A program made the position numbers and the translations under genes. This document shows positions 9,915-18,790 of a stretch of DNA of 64,000 nucleotides, piece by piece (positions within the stretch are counted from its first letter, which is position 1; the number at the start of each line of letters is the position of its first letter). The stretch is from Rhodospirillales bacterium (GTDB taxonomy: Bacteria; Pseudomonadota; Alphaproteobacteria; Rhodospirillales; Defluviicoccaceae): contig JADJRE010000002.1 of NCBI GenBank assembly GCA_016712375.1, positions 310,001 to 374,000 of the forward strand. The letters are read 5' to 3'. The notes beneath the pieces were generated by a model that made no database searches, had not been told where the DNA came from, and saw only the letters and a program-made list of their open reading frames with translations.

Positions 9915-11125
9915 TTGATCATCGACCGCAGGCTTTTTCTGCTCGTGGGTGTCGCGGTAGCGGTTGTGCTGTCCGCATCGCCGACGCGCGCCGCCGATCC
10001 GATCCGCATTGGCGAGATCAACAGCTACTCGGGGCTGCCGGCGTTCACCCTGCCTTATCGCAACGGCTGGCAGTTGGCGCTGGAGCAGATCAACGCTCGC
10101 GGCGGCGTGCTGGGACGACCGCTCGAGGTGATATCGCGCGACGATGCCGGCAAGCCCGGCGACGCGCTCACCGCCGCCAACGAATTGGTGGCCCGCGAGA
10201 ACGTGGTGCTGCTGATGGGCACCTTTTTCTCGCACGTCGGCCTCGCCGTCTCCGACTTCGCCGCGCAGAAGAAAATCCTGTTCATTGCCGCCGAACCGCT
10301 GTCCGACGCGCTGGTCTGGGAGAAAGGCAACCGATACACCTTCCGGCTGCGCCCGTCGGTCAGCATGCAGGCGGCGATGCTGGCGGAGGAAGCTGCAAAG
10401 TGGCCGGCGAAACGCTGGGCCTCGGTCGCGCCCAACTATGAGTACGGCAAGTCGGCCGTCGCGGCATTCAAGGAGATCATGGCGAAGAAACGGCCGGACC
10501 TCGAGTGGGTGGCCGAGCAGTGGCCGACGCTGAACAAGATCGACGCCGGGCCGACGGTCCAGGCGCTGGCGCAGGCCAACCCCGAGGCCATCTTCAACGC
10601 CACCTTCGGCGCCGACCTGTCGCAGTTCGTGCGCGAAGGCGAGACGCGCGGCCTGTTCAAGGGCCGCGAAGTGGTGAGCTTGCTCACCGGCGAGCCGGAA
10701 TACCTCGATCCGCTGAAGGCGGAGGCGCCGGTCGGCTGGCTGGTTACCGGATATCCCTGGTACGCCATCCAGACGCCGGAGCACCGGGCGTTCCTGACGC
10801 CTATCAGGCTAAATTCAACGACTATCCGCGGCTGGGCCTCGGTGGTCGGATACGTGGCGATGCAGGCGGTAGCGGCGATCATCGCCAAGGCGGGCTCGAC
10901 CGACACCGAGAAGATGGTGGCAGCCGCCGAGGGCATCGGCATTGACACGCCGTTCGGCCCGATCACCTTCCGTGCCGCCGACCACCAGTCCACGATGGGC
11001 GCCTTCGTCGGCCGCACCGCGGTTAAGGACGGCAAGGGGATTCATGGTCGACCGGGCATTACGCCGACGGCGCCGCTTACCTGCCGCCACCGGCAGAGGC
11101 CAAGAAGCTGCGGCCGGGCGGGTAG
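9915..11125 (+). CDS. Periplasmic substrate-binding protein of a Liv/HAAT-type ABC transporter, frameshifted
   Basis: A secreted binding protein of the branched-chain amino acid/amide type that captures ligand for the LivHMGF-like transporter downstream. A signal peptide with alanine cleavage site (RAADPIRIGEINSYSG) is followed by the usual two-lobe fold. Typical motifs are QINARGGVLGRPLEV and LLMGTFFSHVGLAVSDF. Near 10795-10840 a compensating pair of indels replaces about 15 residues. Correcting them gives AYQAKFNDYPRLGSVVGYVAM. Another break near 11042 precedes a normal C-terminus reading AYLPPPAEAKKLRPGG with a stop at 11123-11125. That stop coincides with the edge of the IS630 element. 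The ligand is probably the compound processed by the upstream enzymes, given the shared cluster. Confidence 0.85.
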
Positions 11126-12187
11126 CGCTGGGATCGACTTTAACGTTTGGCGCCTCGCTTGACGGCGGCGATGATCTTATCGACCGGCGGTCCAGACGAA
11201 AGGCTTGTTCATGATTGGCTTTTCTGATGAAGCGGTTATGGCGGTCCGGAGATCGACGATGGATCGAAACACGCCGCGTTTGAGCGCCGTCGGGTGAGTT
11301 TGGCGGAAGAACCCTCGACGGCGTTGAGCCATGACGCCGAGGTCGGGTGAGGGAAGACGAACGGATGCCGGGCGAGCCACCGCATCACCGTGCTTGTGTC
11401 GCGTAGTTGTCGAGGATGATGAACGATCTGCCGACCGGCACCCGCCCTCGACGGCATTGAGGAAGTGGATGAACCTGCGCCGGTGACGCTGCGCAGCGGC
11501 CGATCACCGGCCTTCCAGACGTCCAGCGCCGCGAACAGGTGCGGGCCGTTGGCTTGTAACGGGTCACGGGCCGGCGCGCCTTCTTCATCGGCAGCCGGGG
11601 TGCGGTCGAGCGCCCGGACCGGCTCTTCTCTCCACCGACAGCACCACCGCTCGCCGGCGGATCGACGAAGCGCCGACCACGTCCCGCAGCTTGTTGGCGA
11701 ACTTCGGATCGTTGAGAGTTGAACCGCCGCACCCGGTGCGGCGCGAGACCGTGGCTGTGCCAGATGCGCTGGACGGAGGAAACGCTGATGCCGGTGGCCT
11801 GGCCATCGCCGCCGCCGTCCAGTGGGTGGCCTCGCCTGGCGGCCCGCCGGCCGCATCCAGCACCCGCGCGATCACCGCCTTGGCTGGCGGCTTGCGCGAC
11901 GGCCGAGTCTTGCGCGCAGCAGACCTTCGACGCCCGCCGCAGAAGCTCCGCCAGCGCCAGACCACCGACTTGCCTGCCGGTCCGCAATCCGACCCCAGCC
12001 CTCGGCGGTCAACATGATCCGCCCGCCAAACATGCTTTTGCGGCTGTTCCGATTGCCGATGATCGGCCAACCGCACACGATCCCCGGTACCGACATCAAC
12101 GACGATCCCCTTGCGCATCGCGCAGACTCGCACGACCGCCAGACGCTGGGAATCCCCAAAGGGACTCGTGCGTTAGGATGGAACCAC
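11125..12187 (-). mobile_element. IS630-family insertion element
   Basis: An insertion of about 1.06 kb between the binding-protein gene and the permease gene, carrying a transposase on the minus strand. TA dinucleotides occur at 11123-11124 and 12188-12189, as expected for IS630 target duplication. Only weak terminal symmetry (G.G.T...ATC at both ends) can be seen, so the exact borders are an inference. Removing the element would leave the stop of the binding-protein gene intact and bring livH close behind it. Confidence 0.55.
11140..12118 (-). pseudogene. IS630-family transposase with multiple frame breaks
   Basis: A DDE transposase recognised in pieces on the minus strand. The N-terminus begins MRKGIVVDVGTGDRVRL from ATG at 12118. 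The helix-turn-helix region reads PPGEATHWTAAAMA and VQRIWHSHGLAPHRVRRF. The region of catalytic Asp residues appears as SVE(K)S and ILDNYATQ. The C-terminal part includes HPTSASWLNAVEG, LTRRR, RGVFRSIVDL and PFVWTA, then DKIIAAVKRGAKR, with a stop at 11140. At least four frame changes split it. Given the general indel pattern in this window some may be sequencing errors, so the element may be less decayed than it looks. Confidence 0.78.
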
Positions 12188-12210
12188 TAGCCTCGGAAGT
12201 TTGAAGTCGC

Positions 12211-14047
12211 GTGGACTTCATCGTCGTCCAGTTTCTGAACGGGCTCGCTTCGGCCTCCGAGTTGTTTCTCGTCGCCTCGGGGCTGTCGATCATCTTCGGG
12301 GTGACGCGGATCGTCAATTTCGCCCACGGCTCGTTCTACATGCTGGGCGCGTATATCGCATACACGCTGGCGGCGCGGCTGATGGACGTCCTGCCGGGCG
12401 GCTTTTGGGCGGCGCTGCTGCTGGCCGCGTTCGCCGTCGCGGCGATCGGCGCGTTGGTGGAAATCACCATTCTGCGCCGCATCTACCGGGCACCGGAGCT
12501 GTTCCAACTGCTCGCCACCTTCGGCGTGGTGCTGATCGTCCAGGACGTGGTGCTGCTGGTCTGGGGGCCGCAGGATCTGCTCGGCCCGCGTGCGCCCGGC
12601 TTGCAGGGGCGGTCAACATCCTCGGCTCGCCCGTTCCCCGCCTACGACCTGCTGCTGATCGCGCTCGGCCCCCCCGTGCTGCTGGCGCTGACGTTGCTGT
12701 TCCGCCGGACCCGCTGGGGCATCCTGGCGCGCGGCGACGCAGGACCGGGAAATGGTGGAAGCACTCGGCATCCGCCAGGACCGGCTGTTCACCGCCGTTT
12801 TCATCCTCGGAGCGTTCCTCGCCGGCCTGGGCGGGGCGGTGCAGTTGCCGCGGGCCTCCGTCCATCACGCCATGGACCTGGAGATCATCGTCGAAACCTT
12901 CGTCGTCGTCGTCGTCGGTGGGCTCGGCAGCGTACCCGGAGCCTACCTCGCCGCCGCGCTGTTGGGGGTGCTGAATGCCTTCGGTATCGTGATCTTTCCC
13001 GAGATCAGCCTCGTGCTCGCCTTCGTGGTGATGGCGGTGGTGCTCGTCGTCCGTCCATGGGGTTTGCTCGGCCGGCCGGAGACGGCGCCGCGCGGCGTCG
13101 GGACGCTGTGGGACACACCGATCCGGCCGATGACGCGCGGCCGTCGCGACAGTGTTTTCGTCCTCGCGCTGGCGCTGGCGGTGCTGCCGGTGTTCGCCGG
13201 CGACTACCTGCTGACGGTGCTCAGCGAAGTGCTGATCTTCGCGCTGTTCGCCTGCAGCCTGCACTTCCTGATGGGTGTCGGCGGCATGGGCTCGTTCGGC
13301 CACGCCGCCTACTTCGGCCTCGGCGCCTATGGTGCCGCGATGGCGGTGAAGCATCTCGGTCTGCCGATGGAGGCGGCGGCGCTGGCCGGGCCGGTGCTGG
13401 CGGCCGCCGGGGCGCTGGTGTTCGGCTGGTTCTGTGTCCGGCTCTCCGGCGTCTATCTCGCCATGCTGACGCTCGCCTTCGCGCAAATCACCTGGTCGAT
13501 CGCCTTTCAGTGGTACGACGTCACTGGCGGCGACAACGGCATCCTCGGCGTTTGGCCGTCCGCCTGGGCGACCACGGCGGGAGCCTTCTACTATCTGACG
13601 CTGGGGGTCGCGGGAGCCTGCATCGTGTTGCTGCGGCAGTTCGTCTTCGCGCCCTTCGGCATGGGCCTGCGTGCCTGCCGCGACTCGCCGCTGCGGGCGG
13701 ACGCCATCGGCATCGACCGCGCCGGTCACCAGCGCCTCGCCTTCGTTGTCGCCGGCGCTTTTGCAGGAATGGCAGGATCGCTCTACGCCTTCCTGAAAGG
13801 CAGCGTCTTCCCGGACGTGCTTGCCATCCCGCTGTCCGTCGATGGCCTGGTTATGGTGCTGCTGGGCGGACTGCAGACGCTGACCGGCCCGGTCGTCGGC
13901 GCCGCGCTCTACAAGGCGATGCAGGTGTTCCTGTCGAGTTGGACCAACTACTGGCGGCTGGTAATCGGCATCGTCGTCATCGCTCTCGTCGTCGCCTTCC
14001 CGCGCGGCATCGTTGGCTGCGCAGCAGCGCATCGCACCGCTTCTTGA
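12211..14047 (+). CDS. Fused LivH-LivM-type ABC permease, frameshifted
   Basis: The inner-membrane permease of a branched-chain-amino-acid-type importer with both permease subunits in one chain. The LivH part starts at GTG 12211 (MDFIVVQFLNGLASASELF) and has the typical GLSIIFGVTRIVNFAHGSFY. The LivM part follows from about 13110 without a stop, with LMGVGGMGSFGHAAYFGLGA and RACRDSPLRADAIGID. A compensating pair of indels lies near 12604 and 12640, correcting to GAVNILGSPFPAYDLLL. A further break near 12735 corrects to RAATQDREMVEALGIRQDR. The C-terminus (GIVGCAAAHRTAS) may also be shifted, since another frame reads LRSSASHRF. Corrected length is about 612 aa. Fused LivHM proteins are known in other proteobacteria. 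Confidence 0.85.
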
Positions 14048-14083
14048 TCCACCGGACGATAACCGGACCGGAGGGATCCAGTC

Positions 14084-14849
14084 GTGACGCTGCTATCGGT
14101 GCGCCATCTGCAGAAGTCCTTCGGCGGGATCGACGCCGTGGCAGGAATCGACTTCGATCTGGCGCCAGGCGAACTGCTAGCGATGATCGGCCCCAATGGG
14201 GCGGGCAAGAGCACCTGTTTCAACATGCTGAACGGCCAGCTGCGGCCGGATGGGGGCAGCATAGTCTTGGACGGGCGGGCGATCAACGGGCTGCCGCCAC
14301 GGGTGATCTGGCGGCTCGGGGTAGGGGCGAACCTTCCAGATCACCGCGACCTTCTTGTCGATGACGGTTCTGGAGAACGTGCAGACGGTGTTGCTTTCGT
14401 TCCACGGCCGGTTGCGATCGTTCCGACCGTGGTCGAGCCGGCTCTATCTCGACGAGGCTTTCACGTTGCTGGAGATGGTCGGCATGGCGGATCAGGCGGA
14501 CCGGCTGTGCAGTGTGCTGGCTTATGGCGATCTCAAGCGAATCGAACTTGCCATAGCTCTTGCCAATGCGCCGAAGCTGCTGCTGATGGACGAGCCGACA
14601 GCGGGTATGGCGCCGGGCGAACGCGTCGAAGTAATGCGCCTGGCAGCCGAAATCGCGCATGAGCGGCGGATCGGCATTCTTTTCACCGAGCATGACATGG
14701 ATGTGGTGTTCGCCCACGCTGCGCGCGTGATGGTGCTGGACCGCGGCCGGCTTATCGCTGTCGGCACGCCGCGGCAGGTTCGCTCTGACAGGCAGGTGCG
14801 GGCTATCTATCTCGGCGAGGACGACGTCCACCCTGGTGCGCAACCATGA
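14084..14849 (+). CDS. LivG-type ABC transporter ATPase, one frameshift
   Basis: One of two ATPases driving the Liv-type importer. Walker A GPNGAGKST lies near residue 39. The second half, in another frame, has the Walker B segment LLLMDEPTAGMAPGE and the H-loop LFTEHDMDVVF. The frame changes at the GGGG run at about 14322-14326. Removing one G gives the family sequence GVGRTFQITATFLSMTVLENV. The ABC signature region reads LAYGDLKRIELAIALA, matching LivG proteins. The corrected protein is about 254 aa. Its stop overlaps the start of livF by 4 bases. The break is very probably a homopolymer error. Confidence 0.88.
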
Positions 14850-15550
14850 AGCTGGAGGTGCACGCCCTCGACTGCTTCTATGGCCGGGCTCAGATCCTGG
14901 GCGGGGTGACCCTCAAGGTGGTGGCGGGCGAGGCTTTGGCACTGCTGGGCCGCAACGGTGCCGGCAAGTCGACGACGTTGCGCGCCGTGCTTGGACTGGT
15001 GCCGTCGATGCGCGGCCGGATTGTCCTCGACGGCCGCGACATCTCCGGCATGGCCACGGGGCGTATCGTTCGGCGGGGCCTCGGCTGGGTGCCGGAGGAT
15101 CGCCGAGTCTTCGCCGATCTCAGCGTCGAGGAGAACCTGGAAGTCGGACGGCAACCGGCGCGTCCGGGGGCACCGCACTGGACGCCCGAGAGACTCTTCG
15201 CGCTGTTTCCCAACCTCGCCGAGCTGCGCCGGCGACCGGCCGGCCAGATCAGCGGCGGGGAGCAGCAGATGCTGACCATTGCCTGCACGCTGATGGGCAA
15301 CCCAAGCGTGATCATGCTTGACGAGCCGTCCGAGGGCTTGGCGCCGCTGATCGTCGAGGGAATGGCAGGCGCGATTCTCGAGATGAAACGGCAGGGTCTG
15401 GCGGTACTGCTGGCCGAGCAGAATATGCGCTTTGCCCGAGCCGTGAGCGATCGGGCGACGATCATCGAGAAAGGCCGGATTCGCTTTGATGGAACGATCT
15501 CCACTCTGCTTGCCGATGAGGCGGTTACGCGCGCTTATCTCGCCGTCTGA
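14846..15550 (+). CDS. LivF-type ABC transporter ATPase
   Basis: The second ATPase of the importer, intact, 234 aa. Walker A is GRNGAGKST (about residue 34), the signature is ISGGEQQMLTIA, Walker B is VIMLDEPSEGLAP, and the H-loop region is VLLAEQNMRFA. ATG at 14846 overlaps the end of livG, so the two are translated as a coupled pair. It closes the catabolic/uptake cluster; the next gene, aqpZ, follows after nearly 300 bases. Confidence 0.92.
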   Translation: MKLEVHALDCFYGRAQILGGVTLKVVAGEALALLGRNGAGKSTTLRAVLGLVPSMRGRIVLDGRDISGMATGRIVRRGLGWVPEDRRVFADLSVEENLEVGRQPARPGAPHWTPERLFALFPNLAELRRRPAGQISGGEQQMLTIACTLMGNPSVIMLDEPSEGLAPLIVEGMAGAILEMKRQGLAVLLAEQNMRFARAVSDRATIIEKGRIRFDGTISTLLADEAVTRAYLAV

Positions 15551-15847
15551 GCAGCCGCACCGTTGCAAGATCGTCGCGATGCACAAAGGCGTGTGGACAA
15601 GACAGGTTGATGCACATCATTGGTTGATCCCTGCCCTAAGGCGGTAGTATACGCAACGCCTGGGGAAATGATCCTTAATCTCAATCTTGGCGAAGAACGC
15701 AAACACGCGACGCCGCACATCGCCATCTGCCGAAGCCCAAGCCTGTCGCCGGCGCGCGATCGGGATGCCGGCGATGCGACGCGGCGGCGACGCCGACCGG
15801 CCGAAGGTGACGTCGGTCGTGGTCTTTATTGGATAGGGAGTTGTTTG
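15551..15847. other. Intergenic region before aqpZ
   Basis: A stretch of 297 bases between livF and aqpZ. An open frame runs through it in the aqpZ frame but has no coding character that I recognise. It should contain the aqpZ promoter; the only site I can point to is the AGGGAG ribosome-binding sequence at about 15836-15841, 6-7 bases before the ATG. No terminator hairpin for livF was found. Confidence 0.4.
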
Positions 15848-16587
15848 ATGAACAGCATGTCTCAACGCTTAGGCGCCGAGTTTCTCGGCACCTTCTGGCT
15901 CGTCTTCGGCGGTTGCGGTAGTGCCGTTCTCGCCGCCGCCTTCCCCTCTCTCGGAATCGGCTTTACTGGCGTTTCACTGGCGTTTGGTCTGACGGTGCTG
16001 ACCATGGCGTATGCCGTCGGCCACATCTCCGGAGCTCATTTCAACCCGGCCGTGACGATCGGCCTGTGGGCGGGTGGCCGCTTTCCGGTTTCCGATATTG
16101 TTCCGTACATCATCGTGCAGGTGCTGGGCGGCATCGCTGCGGCCGGCGTGCTTTACCTGATCGCCAGCGGCAAGGCCGGCTTTGATCTCGCCGGCGGGTT
16201 TGCCTCAAACGGCTTTGGCGCGCATTCGCCGGGCGGGTATGGGCTGACGTCAGCGCTGATCGCCGAACTGGTGTTGACCTTCTTTTTCTTGGTGGTGATC
16301 CTCGGAGCAACACATGGCCGCGCGCCGGTCGGCTTCGCGCCGATCGCCATTGGCCTCGCGCTGACGCTGATCCACCTGATCAGCATTCCCGTAACCAATA
16401 CGTCGGTGAACCCGGCGCGGAGTACAGGCCCGGCAATCTTTGTCGGTGGATGGGCGCTTGCTCAGCTTTGGCTATTCTGGGTAGCGCCCATCGTGGGCGC
16501 GCTGATCGGTGGCTTTGTTTACCGCTGGCTCGGCGCTGATTCGACGGCCCAAGTGGTCGGCGAAAGGTCAAGCCATCCCGCGCTTGA
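15848..16587 (+). CDS. aqpZ: Aquaporin Z-type water channel
   Basis: An inner-membrane MIP-family channel. Both pore motifs are present: HFNPAVTIGLW near residue 65 and NTSVNPARSTGPA near 185. Six membrane segments can be followed, and the protein is closest to AqpZ rather than GlpF by length and loop sequence. ATG at 15848 has a ribosome site AGGGAG upstream. As written, the frame stays open to 16792 and passes through a clear transcription terminator at 16613-16647. A one-base change near 16560 instead gives the ending RKVKPSRA with a stop at 16585-16587, about 246 aa, the normal family size. I therefore annotate that end and treat the longer reading as an indel artefact. Confidence 0.88.
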
Positions 16588-16612
16588 TTTAAGTTCTTCC
16601 TTCGCGACCTTT

Positions 16613-16647
16613 CGCGGAGGGTGGGTCGTTCCGCCCTCCGCGTTTTT
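16613..16647 (+). terminator. Rho-independent terminator after aqpZ
   Basis: A perfect 9-bp stem, CGCGGAGGG (16613-16621) with CCCTCCGCG (16634-16642), and a 12-base loop. It is followed directly by TTTTT. The T run is only on the plus strand, so it terminates aqpZ transcription. It also stands at the end of the convergent small gene ending at 16661. Confidence 0.88.
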
Positions 16648-16660
16648 GTCTGCGGATGGT

Positions 16661-16969
16661 TCAGCCGATTGCCCGTCGCCATGCGGCCAATGCTCGTTTC
16701 AGATCGGCCACGGCAAGACGCAGCGGCGCACGCCGATCATCCTCGCCATTGCGCAGCGATACGCCGTCCGGGCCGGCTCTCAGCTCGTATAGATTTCCAG
16801 AGGCCGCGAATGCTTGCCCACCACTGGCGCGCTCAAGACCTCGCAGGAGCTCTTCGCACCAAGCTGGATTGTCGCGCACGTCTGTTTCGAGAAAATCCGC
16901 CAACACCAGCGGGAACACTTCGGGTGACGCCCGCAGGCGGTCCCGACGATCACGATAGATGCCTCGCAT
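16661..16969 (-). CDS. Small unknown protein downstream of EndoU, possible immunity partner
   Basis: An approximately 102-residue soluble protein beginning MRGIYRDRRDRL at ATG 16969, with GGGGAAGAAG upstream as a possible ribosome site. The frame is also open upstream to 17098, overlapping the EndoU gene, but that part (KEEEVAAVGEEE) has low complexity. The sequence is rich in Leu, Arg and Glu. It ends in a helix LRLAVADLKRALAAWRRAIG after a segment GNLYELRAGPDGVSLRN. It has no signal peptide. It lies just behind a secreted EndoU-family gene on the same strand, the usual place for an immunity protein. That role is inference from position only. Confidence 0.55.
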   Translation of the reverse strand: MRGIYRDRRDRLRASPEVFPLVLADFLETDVRDNPAWCEELLRGLERASGGQAFAASGNLYELRAGPDGVSLRNGEDDRRAPLRLAVADLKRALAAWRRAIG

Positions 16970-17030
16970 CAGTTCTTCTTCCCCTACCGCCGCCACCTCC
17001 TCCTCTTTGCCTTTAGCGGGGGGCGTTTTG

Positions 17031-17567
17031 TCAGTTGGGAAATGCCGTGTTGATCCGGCCATTCGCGAGCACTCCGAGACGAATGTCGAACGGTGCACCT
17101 CGATTGTCTAGACAGAACGTTTCGAGACCGGCCGCCGGCGCCGATGGTCCGATCTCACCCCACGCGGGGTGCCTCTGCCTCACGTTGGTCGCAGCGTGCT
17201 CGATTGAACGGATCAGCTGCTCGACGGAGCAGTGATCGGGAAAGAACGTCGACAGCTTGCGCTTGCCGCCGCTGAACTCGACGATCGCGCTGTAGATGCC
17301 GCCGCCCTCGTCAGATCGATGTTCAATACCGCGGATGAGGCGCGAAGTTGCAACCAGTTGCGTCGAGTGCAGCCCTTTGGGCCGGCCGTGACGAAGCTCG
17401 CCACAGAAGACATGCCGAAGGTTGATCGGTACCCCGCCGTCGCTCCAGTAGAAGTGGCGGTCAGCGCAGTCGCCCGGTGATGAGCGTTCTTCGGCCGGTG
17501 ACGCGATGGCCGGAATGGAAAGCGCCGCCATCAGCAACAGAGCGCAAAGCGCGGGTATCGTCGTCAT
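17031..17567 (-). CDS. Secreted EndoU-family protein
   Basis: A 178-residue protein with a signal peptide (MTTIPALCALLLMAALSIPA, cleavage after AIAS). The mature part matches the EndoU RNase fold. The hallmark LRHVFCGELRHGRPKGLHS (about residues 50-68) supplies the two catalytic-type His residues, and GIYSAIVEF and KRKLSTFFPD supply the conserved Lys/Ser-Thr region. EndoU enzymes cut RNA at uridines. In bacteria they are common toxin domains in polymorphic and contact-dependent inhibition systems, and a few are stand-alone. Here there is no delivery domain beyond the signal peptide. It lies 22 bases after the methyltransferase gene and ahead of a small unknown gene on the same strand, so the three probably form an operon. 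Confidence 0.68.
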   Translation of the reverse strand: MTTIPALCALLLMAALSIPAIASPAEERSSPGDCADRHFYWSDGGVPINLRHVFCGELRHGRPKGLHSTQLVATSRLIRGIEHRSDEGGGIYSAIVEFSGGKRKLSTFFPDHCSVEQLIRSIEHAATNVRQRHPAWGEIGPSAPAAGLETFCLDNRGAPFDIRLGVLANGRINTAFPN

Positions 17568-17588
17568 CGGCGCGCCACCAGTGCTGCC

Positions 17589-18668
17589 TCAACGTCGGAC
17601 CAGCTGAATCGAGACCTCAAGGTTGCGAAATCGCCAGGGCTGCGGATCAGCGCGGACGAGCGCCTCGGCACGTTGGTAAACGGCGTCTATCGACGCGGGA
17701 TCATCGCCCGGGCGCAGCAGCGCCGCGCGCAGCACCGGCTCGCTGACAGCCTTCCAGGCACCTACCAGCGCCGTTGCGTAGGCCGCGACGTCGCCATCAG
17801 CATCAAAGGCGCACTCGAAGCCGATCGGCACGTCCAGGGTCTCGCAGTGTTCGATGGCGAACAGGCCGCCTTCCGCTGCCGGCGTCGCGAGTTCGTCGGC
17901 GGCCCTTGCGTAGACCGGGAAGCAGAACGCGGCATAGCGGCTGGCGTCGATGCGGCCTTCGCCGACCAGTTCGCGGCACGCGCGGTTCAATAGATCGTAT
18001 GGACCGCGCGCGCACCAATCGGTCTCGTTGCGACCCGGCACCGAAACCAGCAGCCGTCCCCCGGGGACGATCTCGCGACCGCGCTCGGCGAGGAACAGCC
18101 GCCAATCCGCTTCGGCCTGCGCGCGGCCCTCGGCGAGTGCGCGAGCGTCTCCAGCCATGATACCGATGTGGTCGGTTGGTGGATGCGTGATCGGCTGGCT
18201 CAACCACTCGACGGCCAGCATCGAGATGCCGACGTGCACGCAGGCAGGAGGCAGTACCGGTCCGTAAAACGAGGCGCCGACAAACATCGGAAAGATGCCG
18301 GGACGAAGAGCGCCATGTTTCTGGGCATACGTCGCGGTGTCGGGATTCAGCAACAAGCCAAGCAGGTGATTGAAGTCATTGGTGGCGAGGTCGGTGTGCA
18401 TGACGGCGATCGATTGGTGCGGACGCCGCGCGCGCAGCGCTTCGACGATGCGCCCCAGCCCGTAGATCGAATTGCCCCCTTCCGAGCAGCCGTAGTCGGC
18501 GACACCCAGCACCGCGGGCTCCTCGGGCAAGGGCATGGTGGCGATGGCCGCGGCGAACTGCGGATACACCGCCTCGAATGTTGTTCGCTGAAGTGAAGAA
18601 TGGCGATCGTAGAAGCCGCCCGCTTTCATTCCCGTCAGAGATGCCACGGCACGCTCGCTCCAGGTCAT
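17589..18668 (-). CDS. SABATH-type SAM-dependent carboxyl methyltransferase
   Basis: A 359-residue methyltransferase resembling the plant salicylate/jasmonate carboxyl methyltransferase family (Methyltransf_7). Bacterial members of unknown substrate also exist. Family features are GGFYDRHSSLQRTTFEAVYP at the N-terminus, the SAM-binding VADYGCSEGGNSIYGLG, HTDLATNDFNHLLGLL, and a late segment PGGRLLVSVPGRNETDWCA. The chosen start, MTWSERAV at 18668, fits better than the upstream Met at 18707, which adds a cysteine-rich tail unlike the family. The product may be a methyl ester of a small carboxylic acid. The EndoU-family gene follows after 22 bases, an unexpected pairing. Confidence 0.8.
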   Translation of the reverse strand: MTWSERAVASLTGMKAGGFYDRHSSLQRTTFEAVYPQFAAAIATMPLPEEPAVLGVADYGCSEGGNSIYGLGRIVEALRARRPHQSIAVMHTDLATNDFNHLLGLLLNPDTATYAQKHGALRPGIFPMFVGASFYGPVLPPACVHVGISMLAVEWLSQPITHPPTDHIGIMAGDARALAEGRAQAEADWRLFLAERGREIVPGGRLLVSVPGRNETDWCARGPYDLLNRACRELVGEGRIDASRYAAFCFPVYARAADELATPAAEGGLFAIEHCETLDVPIGFECAFDADGDVAAYATALVGAWKAVSEPVLRAALLRPGDDPASIDAVYQRAEALVRADPQPWRFRNLEVSIQLVRR

Positions 18669-18790
18669 TAAGCTTCTACAAAAGCAACCTTGCCACCCTG
18701 CACGCAAGCGGGCGTTATGCTAGAAGGCCACTACGATGGATGGCCGGCGCCGCCGCCCCGATGCCGCCGTAACCGCAGGGAGGAGAAGTG

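Noticed and set aside
12464..14032. 522-codon minus-strand frame opposite livHM
   Set aside because: The translation is low-complexity (Asp/Glu/Arg/Gln/His rich), and the opposite strand encodes an obvious permease.
13110..14047. Separate livM gene with its own start
   Set aside because: No stop ends the LivH part, and no ribosome-binding site or good start codon is seen at the junction, so one fused gene is simpler.
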